From NCBI GenBank assembly GCA_947504205.1, contig CANNGL010000001.1, positions 744,001 through 808,000 on the forward strand: a stretch of 64,000 nt of DNA, written 5' to 3'. A program made the translations under genes and the position numbers. Shown piece by piece: positions 25,373 through 37,674 of the stretch (position 1 is its first letter; each line of letters opens with the position of its first letter). Source of the DNA: an uncultured Litoreibacter sp. GTDB taxonomy: Bacteria > Pseudomonadota > Alphaproteobacteria > Rhodobacterales > Rhodobacteraceae. The notes beneath the pieces are model-generated. The model was given only the letters and a program-made list of their open reading frames with translations, searched no databases and was not told where the DNA came from.

Positions 25373-26749
25373 TTAATCGTAGAGTTCACGGTACTTGCGC
25401 ACGATGCGTTGCGCCGCAACGTTCATCAGAAGCGTCACGCAAAAGAGTGTGAAGCCCAGTGTGAAGGCCGGACCTGCGGCTGTCGACGCTTCGGTATCCC
25501 CGGTGATCAACATCACGATCTGAACAGTAACCGTTGTGACTGCCTCCAACGGATTAGCCGTCAAGTTGGCGCCCTGCCCTGCAGCCATCACCACGATCAT
25601 GGTCTCGCCCACCGCTCGCGAGATACCCAGTAGAACGGCGGAAACAATTCCCGGCAGCGCGGCTGGCAGCACCACTTGGCGGATTGTTTCAGCCTTAGTT
25701 GCGCCCAACCCGTAAGAGCCATCCCGAAGCGATTGCGGAACGGCATTAATCACGTCATCCGACAGCGATGAGATAAACGGGATGATCATGATGCCCATCA
25801 CGATGCCTGCCGCCAGTGCACTTTCGGAGGCGATGGATAGCCCAACGCTTTCCCCAGTATTGCGCAGAAAGGGCGCCAGCGTGATCGCGGCAAAAAATCC
25901 GTAAACAACGGTCGGGATTCCGGCCAAAAGCTCCAGCATTGGTTTGGCCCAAGCGCGGACCCTTGGCCCTGCGAAATCCGACAGGTAAATTGCAGCAAAC
26001 AGACCGATCGGCACCGCGACCAGCATTGCGATCACAGTAATCAAAAGCGTGCCGGCGAACAGGGGAATTGCGCCAACCTTATCAGGGTCGAGCTTCCCTG
26101 CTTGCACACCAGACAAAGGCGACCAGTTCGTTCCAAAAAGGTATTTATGGACCTGCCAGTCGATATTTCTGAAAAAGTTGAGGGTCTCGAAGATCAACGA
26201 CAAGACGATACCAACGGTCGTCAATATGGCGATAATCGTCATGAATGCCAGAATACGGCGGACAATATTCTCTGACCTGTTCCGCGCCCGCCAGCCTTCG
26301 CTGACATTGCTGTAGGCCCAGAAGCCCGCCAGTGCCGCGCCTAATGCGGCCAGCAGAAGCGTGCCATAATCATGAAGGGCGCTGTGCGAGGTCAGCTTTG
26401 CCGCGATCTCGTCGCGCAATGGACCCGACTTAGAGGCGATACCGCTATCGGCAATGGCATGTGCGTCTGACAGGATCAGCTCCGCCTCGATCGGTGAAAC
26501 CTCGGGTAGCGCTGCCATGATGTCCGCCATCATGGCTCGTTCGATAAGGATGCCCCAGACGCCCCCGACTACAAAAAGAAGCGCCCAGCCGATGATCGCT
26601 GCGACAAGAAATGCGAGAAACCCGTGGTAGTTCGGACGTGAGTGCAGGCGCGACACCTCTCCGCCAACAACTGCCGAGGCCCGATTGCGCGCGAGTACGT
26701 AAGCTGCACTGGCGAGCGCAAGAATCGCAAAGAACCCTAAAAACAGCAT
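25373..26749 (-). CDS. pstC: Phosphate ABC transporter permease PstC, with N-terminal extension
   Basis: A 458-residue permease whose C-terminal part has the PstC pattern: GIPTVVYGFFAAITLAPFLR, IMIIPFISSLSDDVINAVPQ and the EAA-like loop DGSYGLGATKAETIRQVVLPAALPGIVSA. The first 160 residues hold two extra hydrophobic segments with a soluble loop between, an extension seen in alphaproteobacterial PstC. It pairs with PstA to form the phosphate channel in the inner membrane. It follows pstS after a 92-base gap containing a hairpin. Confidence 0.94.
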   Translation of the reverse strand: MLFLGFFAILALASAAYVLARNRASAVVGGEVSRLHSRPNYHGFLAFLVAAIIGWALLFVVGGVWGILIERAMMADIMAALPEVSPIEAELILSDAHAIADSGIASKSGPLRDEIAAKLTSHSALHDYGTLLLAALGAALAGFWAYSNVSEGWRARNRSENIVRRILAFMTIIAILTTVGIVLSLIFETLNFFRNIDWQVHKYLFGTNWSPLSGVQAGKLDPDKVGAIPLFAGTLLITVIAMLVAVPIGLFAAIYLSDFAGPRVRAWAKPMLELLAGIPTVVYGFFAAITLAPFLRNTGESVGLSIASESALAAGIVMGIMIIPFISSLSDDVINAVPQSLRDGSYGLGATKAETIRQVVLPAALPGIVSAVLLGISRAVGETMIVVMAAGQGANLTANPLEAVTTVTVQIVMLITGDTEASTAAGPAFTLGFTLFCVTLLMNVAAQRIVRKYRELYD

Positions 26750-26793
26750 CTGTTCCCCGAATATTCAGATGGTGGCATTGGCCGTGGCGCAAA

Positions 26794-26818
26794 GCAGGGC
26801 GGTTGGAAACCGCCCTGC
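26794..26818 (-). terminator. Intercistronic hairpin between pstS and pstC
   Basis: A perfect 11-bp stem GCAGGGCGGTT/AACCGCCCTGC with a 3-base loop stands 23 bases after the pstS stop. It has no T run. It probably stabilises pstS messenger and reduces read-through into the permease genes. Confidence 0.55.
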
Positions 26819-26841
26819 CCCGAGTGATTTCCTGGCGTGGA

Positions 26842-27825
26842 TCAATTCCACTCGTTGCCAGACATTTTTTGCAGACCGGTCACCGCGCCCTGAACCTCTT
26901 TATAGGTGTCTTCTGGCAGCGGGATCAGACCCTTATCGACAAGGTAACCTTCTTCGCCGGTAGCGCTTTCGCTCATGAACTCATCAATGAATTCCTGTAT
27001 GCCCGGAATGACGCCGACATGGGCGTTCTTCACGTAGAAGTACAGCGAACGCGACACGGGGTAGTCCCCTTCAGCGATGTTTTCGAATTCAGGTTCAACC
27101 CCGTCAACCGACGCGCCCTGCAACTTGTCAGAATTCTGATCGAGGAACGAGAACCCGAAGATGCCAACAGCATTTGGGTTGGCCTCAAGCTTGGAGACGA
27201 TCAGGTTGTCGTTTTCGCCGGCTTCGATATAAGCCCCGTCTTCGCGGATGGTGATGCCTTCGCATTCGATACCAGCGCCTTCACAGCCCTCTTCCATCAC
27301 CAACTCTTCAAACGCGTCCCGCGTGCCGGAGGATGGTGGTGGGCCAAGAACCTCGATGTTGATTGCAGGCAGCGCCGGATCAACTTCGCTCCAGAGCGTT
27401 GGCTTCGGGCCCTGCTCGGCCAGTGCAGTGACCAATTGTTCCCGCGTCAGCGCAAAAGATGGGCCACCCTTGGCGTTGGCAATAACAATACCATCATAAC
27501 CGACAACGGCTTCCGTGATTTCAGTCACACCATTGTCTGCACACAACTTGTATTCTTTTTCCTTCATGCGGCGTGAAGCATTGGCGATATCAGGGTGCTG
27601 TGTCCCGACGCCTGCGCAAAATAGTTTCAATCCGCCGCCCGAGCCAGTGGACTCGACAACCGGTGTCTGGAAATCGGTCGAGCGGCCAAACTGCTCAGCC
27701 ACTGCGGTTGAAAATGGAAACACGGTCGACGATCCGACAACGCGGATCTGATCGCGCGCAGCAGCCGTGGTGGCTGCAAGCGCTGAAACGAGTGCGGTCG
27801 TAGCAGCAATTTTAATGAAGGACAT
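26842..27825 (-). CDS. pstS: Phosphate-binding periplasmic protein
   Basis: A 327-residue periplasmic protein with signal peptide MSFIKIAATTALVSALAATTAAA. The phosphate-pocket segments are clear: VVGSSTVFPFSTAVAEQF near the mature N-terminus, VESTGSGGGLKLFCAG, and GPPPSSGTRDAFEELVME. It is the PstS form common in Alphaproteobacteria and marine bacteria (PBP-like domain). GGGAG stands six bases before the ATG. It opens the operon directly behind a three-repeat Pho box, so it should be strongly induced by phosphate shortage. Confidence 0.95.
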   Translation of the reverse strand: MSFIKIAATTALVSALAATTAAARDQIRVVGSSTVFPFSTAVAEQFGRSTDFQTPVVESTGSGGGLKLFCAGVGTQHPDIANASRRMKEKEYKLCADNGVTEITEAVVGYDGIVIANAKGGPSFALTREQLVTALAEQGPKPTLWSEVDPALPAINIEVLGPPPSSGTRDAFEELVMEEGCEGAGIECEGITIREDGAYIEAGENDNLIVSKLEANPNAVGIFGFSFLDQNSDKLQGASVDGVEPEFENIAEGDYPVSRSLYFYVKNAHVGVIPGIQEFIDEFMSESATGEEGYLVDKGLIPLPEDTYKEVQGAVTGLQKMSGNEWN

Positions 27826-27908
27826 TTGTCACTCCCATTGGTGGATTTCATGGACAGCAGATCCCCACGACCTGCTGCTACATGTGGCTTAGAGCTTGCA
27901 CACCGAGC

Positions 27909-27941
27909 TTTTGTGACAGTTGTGTAAAGGTTTTATGACAA
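27909..27941 (-). promoter_or_regulatory. Pho box upstream of pstS (three tandem 11-mers)
   Basis: On the minus strand three contiguous 11-base units read TTGTCATAAAA, CCTTTACACAA and CTGTCACAAAA. This is the PhoB direct-repeat pattern (CTGTCAT-like heptamer plus A/T spacer); the middle unit is degenerate. The block is 84-116 bases before the pstS start. No second copy was seen before phoR or phoB. Confidence 0.8.
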
Positions 27942-27970
27942 GGCTCATTGAAGTCGAAAATTATCGCCTG

Positions 27971-29011
27971 TCAAAAATCCTCCTTCGGAAATATTGTTGA
28001 AAAAGTGCTTCCAACACCTTGTTCCGATTGGATTTTCAACCTTCCGCGATGTCGATTTACGATATGTTTGACGATGGCCAAGCCAAGGCCCGTACCGCCC
28101 TTCTGTCGGCTCCGATCATCATCAACTCGGTAGAATCTTTCTGTTAGCCGCGGAAGGTGTATCTGATCGATTCCTTCACCTTCGTCTTGGATATCGACCC
28201 GCCAGGCAGACATGCGCAATGTGGGATCACGTTTGATCTCGCAAACAGCGATATGGACCGTGCAATCCTGCCCGCCATACTTGATGGCATTCTCAATCAG
28301 GTTCAGGAAAAGCTGGATCAATTGATCTCTGTCCCCAGCAATCTTTGCGCGCTGTTCTAGACCACTTGTTTGTACCGCGACATTGGCGTCCTTGAGCTTT
28401 CCCTCCAACGTCGCGACAACAGACCTCAAAACAGCACAAAGATTGACCGATTGACGCGGTCGGATGCGTTCATCTGCTTCGACTCGACTGAGCGACAACA
28501 AGTCTGACACCATCCGGCTCATTCTGTTGGCTTCTTGCTCCATGATCTGGAGAAAGCGCTCGCGGGCCGCTTCGTCCTTACGCGCGGGTCCTCGCAACGT
28601 CTCGATAAAGCCCATCAGACTGGTCAAGGGCGTACGTAGCTCATGACTGATATTGGCGACGAAGTTGCGCCTGATCATCTCGGATTCCTCGGCCTGGCTT
28701 CTGTCTTCGAAGCTCAGAACAGCACCTGCTCCATTCGGCAAGGGTCGCGCATGGAACATGTAGATGACCTCACCCGCCACACCGGCGAGCATGAACCGGG
28801 CCTGCCCTTCCTGACCGTCGCGAATAGCGGCATCGATCGCAGCAAGGGTCGCAGCCTGGCGCAAAATCGTAACGGCATTCTGGCCTTCGATATTGGCGCC
28901 CAAAAGCTCCTTGGCCGGATCGTTTGCAACCTCGATCCGGTAGGATGCGTCGATAATCATCAAAGGCATCGGAATGCCGCTCAATACGTCTGACAACGGT
29001 ATAGCGGCCAT
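27971..29011 (-). CDS. phoR: Phosphate regulon sensor histidine kinase PhoR, no membrane segments
   Basis: A 346-residue kinase with an N-terminal PAS domain (about residues 8-105), a HisKA domain with the phosphorylated His in NFVANISHELRTPLTSLMG, and a C-terminal ATPase domain (NLIENAIKYGG, DEGEGID, GGTGLGLAIVKHI). There is no transmembrane helix, unlike E. coli PhoR, which is membrane-anchored. The frame cannot extend upstream because the previous gene ends six bases before the ATG. The assignment to PhoR rests on position next to pstSCAB-phoU-phoB. Sensing would then pass through PhoU and the transporter in the cytoplasm. Confidence 0.88.
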   Translation of the reverse strand: MAAIPLSDVLSGIPMPLMIIDASYRIEVANDPAKELLGANIEGQNAVTILRQAATLAAIDAAIRDGQEGQARFMLAGVAGEVIYMFHARPLPNGAGAVLSFEDRSQAEESEMIRRNFVANISHELRTPLTSLMGFIETLRGPARKDEAARERFLQIMEQEANRMSRMVSDLLSLSRVEADERIRPRQSVNLCAVLRSVVATLEGKLKDANVAVQTSGLEQRAKIAGDRDQLIQLFLNLIENAIKYGGQDCTVHIAVCEIKRDPTLRMSAWRVDIQDEGEGIDQIHLPRLTERFYRVDDDRSRQKGGTGLGLAIVKHIVNRHRGRLKIQSEQGVGSTFSTIFPKEDF

Positions 29012-29017
29012 GGAAAT

Positions 29018-30190
29018 TCAACCCGACAGTGATCTGAAACCGTTGGAAAATTCTTCCTTCAGCAGATCGATATTTTCGATCCCGACCGAAATACGGAAAA
29101 ATGCATCGGACATGCCCATTTTCTCACGATCATGTGGGCTCATCGCTCTGTGGGAAGAACTGGCCGCATGGCTGAGTGTTGTACCGATATCCCCGAGGGT
29201 TGGTGCAAAGGGCAAATTGGGCATCGCCCTGACGAGCTTGTTTGCCGCTTCCATGCCACCCTCGATTTCAAAGCTCACCATGTTTCCAAACCGCGGACCA
29301 AGCAGAGCACCAGCGCGGTTGTGATCGGGGTGATCCGGCCGTCCGGGGTATACAACCCGCCTGAGGCCATGCAGCCCTGCCAGATGGTCGGCCAGCTTTG
29401 CCGCATTTTCCTCAGCCCGTTCATAACGCAGTTGAAAAGACATCAATCCGCGCTCAGCCATCCAGCAATCATAGGGCGACGGTGTGAAACCGTGGGTCTG
29501 AATCACGCCATCAATCGCCGCGCTATGTGCCTCTGATTTGCAAACCACATACCCCAACATCGCATCAGAATGCCCAGCCAAAAGCTTGGTCACGGAATGA
29601 ATAACAATATCTGCCCCCTCACTCAGGGGGCGATAGGCCAGAGGCGTAGTGAACGTATTGTCGACGGCCAAGATCACGTTGTGACGCTGTGCGATTTCAA
29701 CAATCGCCTCCATATCCGCCACGCGCAGCGTCGGATTCGAGACAACTTCCATCAGGATCAGCTTGGTGTTCGGGCGGATCGCCTGTTCTACCGACCGCGC
29801 GTCGGTCGGGTCAACCAAGCTGTGTTCAATCCCGTAGCGTGGCAGCTCTTGCGTCAGCAGACGCAGCGAACGCCCATAAAGCTGATCACCCCCGATAACA
29901 TGATCGCCCTGATCCAGAAGCGCTAACATCGTGGCTGAAACAGCGGCCATGCCCGACCCCGTCATCATGCCTCCGGTAGCCCCCTCAAGAGCATCGATCT
30001 TTTGTGCCAAAACCAAAGCATTGGCATGACCCTCACGCGAATACGTGAACCCGGGCGCTGTCCCATCGTAGGTCGCGTTCAAGTCATCAGGGCTGTCGGC
30101 CCGATAAACAACGGAGGGCTGCAAAGGCGTGTTGAGCGCGTGGCCAGCCCCTTCTGAATAATGCGGCCGTCGGGCGATATCGTCAGCCAT
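29018..30190 (-). CDS. Cys/Met-metabolism PLP enzyme (cystathionine gamma-synthase/lyase family)
   Basis: A 390-residue PLP-dependent enzyme. The cofactor Lys is in HSVTKLLAGHSD, preceded by VDNTFTTPLAYRPL. The N-terminal active-site loop is GSGMAAVSATMLALL. The usual YSRxxNPT motif reads YSREGHAN here, so the Asn-Pro-Thr part is changed. Family members include cystathionine synthases and lyases and sulfhydrylases, and motif reading does not settle which reaction this one performs. It overlaps the end of proA by ATGA and is followed six bases later by phoR. Confidence 0.82.
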   Translation of the reverse strand: MADDIARRPHYSEGAGHALNTPLQPSVVYRADSPDDLNATYDGTAPGFTYSREGHANALVLAQKIDALEGATGGMMTGSGMAAVSATMLALLDQGDHVIGGDQLYGRSLRLLTQELPRYGIEHSLVDPTDARSVEQAIRPNTKLILMEVVSNPTLRVADMEAIVEIAQRHNVILAVDNTFTTPLAYRPLSEGADIVIHSVTKLLAGHSDAMLGYVVCKSEAHSAAIDGVIQTHGFTPSPYDCWMAERGLMSFQLRYERAEENAAKLADHLAGLHGLRRVVYPGRPDHPDHNRAGALLGPRFGNMVSFEIEGGMEAANKLVRAMPNLPFAPTLGDIGTTLSHAASSSHRAMSPHDREKMGMSDAFFRISVGIENIDLLKEEFSNGFRSLSG

Positions 30191-31455
30191 CAGTTACGCA
30201 CCGCCCCGTCTCCCGAAACGAGATACTTGAAACTTGTCAATTGTTCAGCGCCCACCGGGCCGCGCGCATGCATTTTACCCGTCGCAATCCCTATCTCTGC
30301 GCCCATGCCAAATTCGCCGCCATCCGCAAACTGAGTGGAGGCATTGTGCATCAGGATGGCGCTATCGAGCCGCGACATGAACATGTCAGCGGTCTCCTGA
30401 TTTTCGGTCATTATGCAATCCGTATGGTTCGAGCCATAGGTGCGAATATGATCCATAGCTTCTTCGACTGACGCCACCGACTTTGCGGCAATCTCCATAT
30501 CCAGGAACTCTTTGCCCCAGTGACCTTCGTTGGCCGGTACAACGCCCGCAATCTCCTGCATAGGAAGATCGGCGTCCACTGTCACTCCCTTGTCCAACAG
30601 AGCCTTGATCACCCCGCGCCCGATTGTGTCCACGACATCCTCGTGGATCAAAAGACACTCTGCCGCGCCACAAATCCCGGTTCTGCGTGTCTTCGCATTG
30701 AGAACCACATTCAGGGTTTTTACGGGGTCCGCCTCGCGATCAATGTAGATGTGCACGATGCCTTCGAGGTGTGCAAAAACCGGTACCCGCGCCTCTCGCT
30801 GGACGAGGCCCACGAGGCCCTTACCCCCGCGCGGCACGATCACATCAATGAAGTCCGTCATCGCCAGCATTTCGCTGACAGCGGCTCTATCACGGGTGGG
30901 CACCAACTGAATGGCATCTTCGGGCAGATTGCCTGCTTTCAAGCCTTCGACGAGACAAGCATGAATTGCTGCAGAGGAATGGAAGCTTTCCGAGCCGCCG
31001 CGAAGAATGACTGCGTTGCCTGCTTTCAGGCACAATGCACCTGCGTCGGCGGTTACATTCGGGCGGCTTTCATAAATCACACCAATGACACCCAAGGGTG
31101 TGCGAACACGCCTGATATCAAGTCCATTGGGTTGGGACCACTCAGCAATCACCTGTCCGACAGGATCGCTCTGCTCGGCGATCGCCCGCAGACCGCCGAC
31201 GATGCCCTCAATGCGGGCATCGTCCAGCATCAAACGATCCATCATCGCGGCGGACAGACCTTTTTGCGCGCCGAACTCCATATCCTTCTTGTTGGCGTCG
31301 ATAATCTTGGCGCGGGACGCCCAGACGATATCAGCGGCAGCAGCAAGCGCCGCCTGCTTTTGTTCAGCGGTTGCATAACTCAGTGTTGCTGCAGCCGCCT
31401 TTGCCCGGCGACCGATATCGGCCATCGTTGTGGGAATATCATTCATGTCTTTCAT
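30190..31455 (-). CDS. proA: Gamma-glutamyl phosphate reductase
   Basis: A 421-residue member of the aldehyde-dehydrogenase-like ProA family. It has the pattern [37 protein letters not shown], the catalytic Cys in [15 protein letters not shown], and the late [29 protein letters not shown]. It reduces gamma-glutamyl phosphate to glutamate semialdehyde, the second step of proline synthesis. GAGG lies upstream of the ATG at 31455. It follows proB after 66 bases and overlaps the downstream PLP-enzyme gene by ATGA. Confidence 0.96.
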   Translation of the reverse strand: MKDMNDIPTTMADIGRRAKAAAATLSYATAEQKQAALAAAADIVWASRAKIIDANKKDMEFGAQKGLSAAMMDRLMLDDARIEGIVGGLRAIAEQSDPVGQVIAEWSQPNGLDIRRVRTPLGVIGVIYESRPNVTADAGALCLKAGNAVILRGGSESFHSSAAIHACLVEGLKAGNLPEDAIQLVPTRDRAAVSEMLAMTDFIDVIVPRGGKGLVGLVQREARVPVFAHLEGIVHIYIDREADPVKTLNVVLNAKTRRTGICGAAECLLIHEDVVDTIGRGVIKALLDKGVTVDADLPMQEIAGVVPANEGHWGKEFLDMEIAAKSVASVEEAMDHIRTYGSNHTDCIMTENQETADMFMSRLDSAILMHNASTQFADGGEFGMGAEIGIATGKMHARGPVGAEQLTSFKYLVSGDGAVRN

Positions 31456-31521
31456 GGGCCTACCTCACACACTTGGCTGCGGTTGGAACGGGAGTATTCA
31501 TTGGTCTGTGATCGGCACATT

Positions 31522-34687
<3,166 letters not shown>

Positions 34688-34698
34688 CGTTCATTCCG

Positions 34699-35238
34699 TC
34701 AATCCAGTTTTTTGAGGTAGGTCCAGGTTGGCACAGTGGATTGTCGCGCAACAGAAAACTGTTCCGCATCACCGATATAGGTGAACCCAGCATTGGTCAG
34801 CACACGCGCAGAGGCCGGGTTGTCCTGAAAGACGGAGCCAAAGAGCGTCCGGCAAGCCTGCGGATTGGCCTCGACAATGGCCGAGACTGCGCGTGATGCC
34901 AGCCCGTTATTCCAAAGCGCCGGTGCAACCCAGTAGCCTATTTCAGATTGCTCACGATCCATGCGTTCCAAACCGATCAGGCCCAGGACTTCCGACTTTC
35001 CGTCCGGTGATGCGTCGATCGCCCATACATCTTCAGTCCTGTCTGCCGCAAGTGCGCGCAGGATGAACGCATCTGTCGATCCCGGCGGCAAGGGATGCGG
35101 GATCGAGGTCGTGGCACGGGCCACTCGCTCGTCCGCAGCGTAGAGCGAGATCAATCCCGCATCGGCGCTGGTGAGCGGGCGTAGCACAAACCCGTCAGCC
35201 GGGATAACCGGTTGGTCAATTACATCTTCAAAACTCAT
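34699..35238 (-). CDS. RimJ-like GNAT acetyltransferase
   Basis: A protein of about 179 residues with the RimJ-type opening FVLRPLTSADAGLISLYA, the central GYWVAPALWNNGLASRAVSAIVEAN holding the acetyl-CoA site, and the closing NPASARVLTNAGFTYIGD. The ATG at 35238 overlaps the stop of the LysE gene as ATGA, so the longer track start is not needed. It resembles the two halves of the double GNAT next to it, which suggests local duplication. The substrate is unknown. Confidence 0.83.
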   Translation of the reverse strand: MSFEDVIDQPVIPADGFVLRPLTSADAGLISLYAADERVARATTSIPHPLPPGSTDAFILRALAADRTEDVWAIDASPDGKSEVLGLIGLERMDREQSEIGYWVAPALWNNGLASRAVSAIVEANPQACRTLFGSVFQDNPASARVLTNAGFTYIGDAEQFSVARQSTVPTWTYLKKLD

Positions 35239-35837
35239 TTCACCCCTCCTCCAAAGAGTACGAACAAAACAGACGCCACGGTCAAAGCCGCGAGTGTCCA
35301 CATCAAATACCGTTCAGCTAACGTGCCTGTGACAGTTGCCGCGATCCGGTCACCAGCAAATGTCCAGATCGGATGCAATATCAGCTGCAACCCCAACAAT
35401 AGCGCTGCAATTGTTAACGTGGCTTCAAAAGCTGGTGTTCCAGGCGCGGTGAACGCCGTGAAGCCCACCGTTGTCATGGCCCACGCCTTCGGATTGAGCG
35501 GGTGCACAACGAGCCCTGCGAGAAAACCCGGCGCTGCCCCCTCTTCAGCGGTGTTGAGCCGCATGTTTGCAACACGCCATGCCAGCCAGATGATATACGC
35601 CGCAGATATCCACTTGAGCGCTATGAAAATCCAGGGCGCAGTTTCGGCAACCTCCATCAACCCGAATCCGATGGGCCAGATGATTAGCTGTTTGCCCAAT
35701 GCAACACCCGCCACAAATGGCAGGGCGGCGCGAAAACCAAATCGCGCACCCGTTGCCATCAAAGCCATATTAGCGGGGCCCGGTGTGCCCACCTGGGACG
35801 CGGCAAAGACAGCGAAGGATCCAAGCGCCACACTCAC
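35235..35837 (-). CDS. LysE/RhtB-family exporter
   Basis: A 200-residue membrane protein with the LysE pattern: TPGPANMALMATGARFGFRAALPFVAGVALG near the N-terminus, then about five more hydrophobic helices with NPKAWAMTTVGFTAF in the middle. Members export amino acids or related small molecules. It is embedded between two GNAT genes with ATGA overlaps at both ends, so acetylation and export may act on the same compound, although that is inference. Export of lysine, threonine or homoserine lactones is known in the family; the substrate here is unknown. Confidence 0.87.
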   Translation of the reverse strand: MSVALGSFAVFAASQVGTPGPANMALMATGARFGFRAALPFVAGVALGKQLIIWPIGFGLMEVAETAPWIFIALKWISAAYIIWLAWRVANMRLNTAEEGAAPGFLAGLVVHPLNPKAWAMTTVGFTAFTAPGTPAFEATLTIAALLLGLQLILHPIWTFAGDRIAATVTGTLAERYLMWTLAALTVASVLFVLFGGGVK

Positions 35838-36391
35838 GAGGCTTCGTCCATCTGCAAGTCAGGAGCCAAGAGACCCATAATAATGTCGTCGTGCCATTTG
35901 CCGCCGATGCACGCGGATTCGCGCTCCCGCCCTTCTTCGATGAAGCCAACCTTACGATAGGCCGCAATTGCTCGCTGATTGAAATCCAGAACTCTGAGCG
36001 TCAGACGATGAAATTTGAGTTGCTCGAACGCAAAGGCTGCCACTAGGCGCATCGCGGCAGAGCCATAGCCCTGACCAAGTCTGCTCTCATCCAGAATACC
36101 AATTGCAAGATGTGCACGATGATCCGCGTAGTTCAGACTATGCAATCGGATCGACCCCAATAGCTCACCTTCAGACTCGATGACCCAGCCGTATTTTTCT
36201 CGCGCGAGTGCATCCACCCATGCCGCCGCCGCATCTTCTGTCAGGGGACGCACGACCGATGGTTCGCCGCCGAACAAGCGATGAAGCTCTGGTGAATTGC
36301 CGAGTTTCAGCCGTCCAATAACATCTGCCTCGCACGGCGCACGCAGCGTCACACGAGCATCACTTAGAACTGCAAGCTTGGTCAGCGCCAT
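35834..36391 (-). CDS. RimJ-like GNAT acetyltransferase
   Basis: A 185-residue acetyltransferase with the RimJ-like layout: ARVTLRAPCEADVIGRLKLGN, the acetyl-CoA-binding ILDESRLGQGYGSAAMRLVAAFAFEQLKFHRLTLRV, and the closing NQRAIAAYRKVGFIEEGRERES. The ATG at 36391 has GGAG seven bases upstream and is preferred to the track's 36430, which would lie inside the rpmA terminator. It is the first gene after that terminator and starts the run GNAT-lysE-GNAT-double GNAT-obgE. Confidence 0.85.
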   Translation of the reverse strand: MALTKLAVLSDARVTLRAPCEADVIGRLKLGNSPELHRLFGGEPSVVRPLTEDAAAAWVDALAREKYGWVIESEGELLGSIRLHSLNYADHRAHLAIGILDESRLGQGYGSAAMRLVAAFAFEQLKFHRLTLRVLDFNQRAIAAYRKVGFIEEGRERESACIGGKWHDDIIMGLLAPDLQMDEAS

Positions 36392-36411
36392 GACAATACT
36401 CCAGAAACGAA

Positions 36412-36441
36412 AAAGGGACCGGTTTTTCAACCGATCCCTTT
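36412..36441 (-). terminator. Intrinsic terminator of rplU-rpmA
   Basis: The 13-bp stem AAAGGGATCGGTT/AACCGGTCCCTTT (minus strand) has one mismatched pair and a 4-base loop. On the minus strand the 3' arm runs into TTTTT. It lies 27 bases after the rpmA stop. Confidence 0.8.
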
Positions 36442-36468
36442 AAATTCTTTTGCCTATTCGGGTTCGGC

Positions 36469-36738
36469 TTATTCTGCGGCCTCCGCGACCGGAAGAACGG
36501 AAATGAAGGTGCGATTTTTCAGACCTTTGTGGAAGGTCACAGCGCCGTCGACAGTCGCAAAGATTGTGTGATCTTTACCCATGCCAACACCTTCACCCGG
36601 CCAATACTTCGTCCCGCGCTGACGCACGATGATATTGCCAGGGATAGCCGCTTGGCCACCATAGAGTTTTACACCGAGACGACGACCTGCTGAGTCGCGT
36701 CCGTTCCGGGATGAACCGCCTGCTTTTTTATGTGCCAT
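36469..36738 (-). CDS. rpmA: 50S ribosomal protein L27
   Basis: An 89-residue protein covering the whole L27 family: [29 protein letters not shown] at the N-terminus, then [26 protein letters not shown] and [12 protein letters not shown]. The N-terminus reaches into the peptidyl-transferase centre of the ribosome. It has no cleavable Firmicute-type leader. It follows rplU by 11 bases and is followed by a terminator. Confidence 0.97.
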   Translation of the reverse strand: MAHKKAGGSSRNGRDSAGRRLGVKLYGGQAAIPGNIIVRQRGTKYWPGEGVGMGKDHTIFATVDGAVTFHKGLKNRTFISVLPVAEAAE

Positions 36739-36749
36739 GCGTTCTCTCC

Positions 36750-37475
36750 TTAACCTTTAGCCAATTTCTTGGCTTGTTTGATCCACTCGTCGCGATCAAT
36801 ACGGCCTTTGAAATTCAATTTGTCATCCATATCAGCAACATCATCTTTGGTCCATGCTGCGATTTGGGCGAATGTTGTCACACCAAGATCGTTCAGTTTT
36901 TTGACGATAACCGGTCCTACGCCGCTGATCTGGGACAGATCGTCGGCTTCAGAAGCCTTTGCAGCCTTCTTCGGAGCTTCTTTCTTGGCAGCCTCTTTTT
37001 TCGGAGCAGCTTCCTTTTTGGGAGCAGCCTTTTTCGCCTCTGCCTTGGGGGCCGCCTTCTTAGGCTCGGCCTTTTTGGCGGGCTTGGCTTTCTTTGCCTC
37101 GCCTGCGGCCAGAGCAGCTACAGCAACGCCTGCACCACCCATCGCAGCTTTAACACCAGACTTGCCAGCGCCTTTTTCAAGGATGTCAGTCACGCGCAGC
37201 AAGGTAAGTTGCTGACGGTGTCCTTTGGTGCGCTTTGAGCCGTGCTTACGGCGGCGCTTGACGAAATGGATAACCTTTTCGCCTTTGATCTGGTCGATGA
37301 CCTCGGCTTGAACGCCAGCATCGTCCACAAGTGGAGAGCCAATCGTCGAACCAACCATCAGAATTTCGTTGAACTGAACTTTGTCGCCAGCGGCAGCGTC
37401 CAGTTTTTCGACACGCAGAACGTCACCCGATGTGACTTTGTACTGCTTGCCGCCAGTTTTAAGAACCGCGAACAT
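36750..37475 (-). CDS. rplU: 50S ribosomal protein L21 with long C-terminal extension
   Basis: The track ORF opens far upstream. The real ATG at 37475 gives [25 protein letters not shown] and has AAGGAAG five bases upstream. Residues 1-103 are the L21 core. About 75 residues of Lys/Ala/Glu/Pro-rich sequence follow ([18 protein letters not shown]). The last 60 residues contain a helix-hairpin-helix-like motif, [26 protein letters not shown]. Total length is 241 residues against about 103 in E. coli. Extensions of this kind are known in Rhodobacterales L21. The tail may bind RNA. Confidence 0.95.
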   Translation of the reverse strand: MFAVLKTGGKQYKVTSGDVLRVEKLDAAAGDKVQFNEILMVGSTIGSPLVDDAGVQAEVIDQIKGEKVIHFVKRRRKHGSKRTKGHRQQLTLLRVTDILEKGAGKSGVKAAMGGAGVAVAALAAGEAKKAKPAKKAEPKKAAPKAEAKKAAPKKEAAPKKEAAKKEAPKKAAKASEADDLSQISGVGPVIVKKLNDLGVTTFAQIAAWTKDDVADMDDKLNFKGRIDRDEWIKQAKKLAKG

Positions 37476-37674
37476 CGCATCTTCCTTTGTTTTCCGCGTC
37501 GCTACGGTCCCCATATGGGAGTTTTTGGCGTAAATGCCACCTCGGACAGCGCGCCCCCGGATCGGGACGAGTTTGAATATAAGTCTCGAATGGTCGAGAT
37601 GGCGGCTTATGTGCAATCGCGATGCGAAGGTCAAGCCTTGTTTTGATGGGATCTCTCTATTCTTTAGCTTGGGC

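Noticed and set aside
26640-26670. CTCTCCGCCA match to the tRNA-Ser 3' end, considered as an attachment-site copy
   Set aside because: Only ten bases match, it lies inside pstC on the other side of the tRNA, and flanking bases do not match.
26611-27576. 321-residue plus-strand ORF over pstC/pstS
   Set aside because: Antisense to pstS and pstC, both certain genes.
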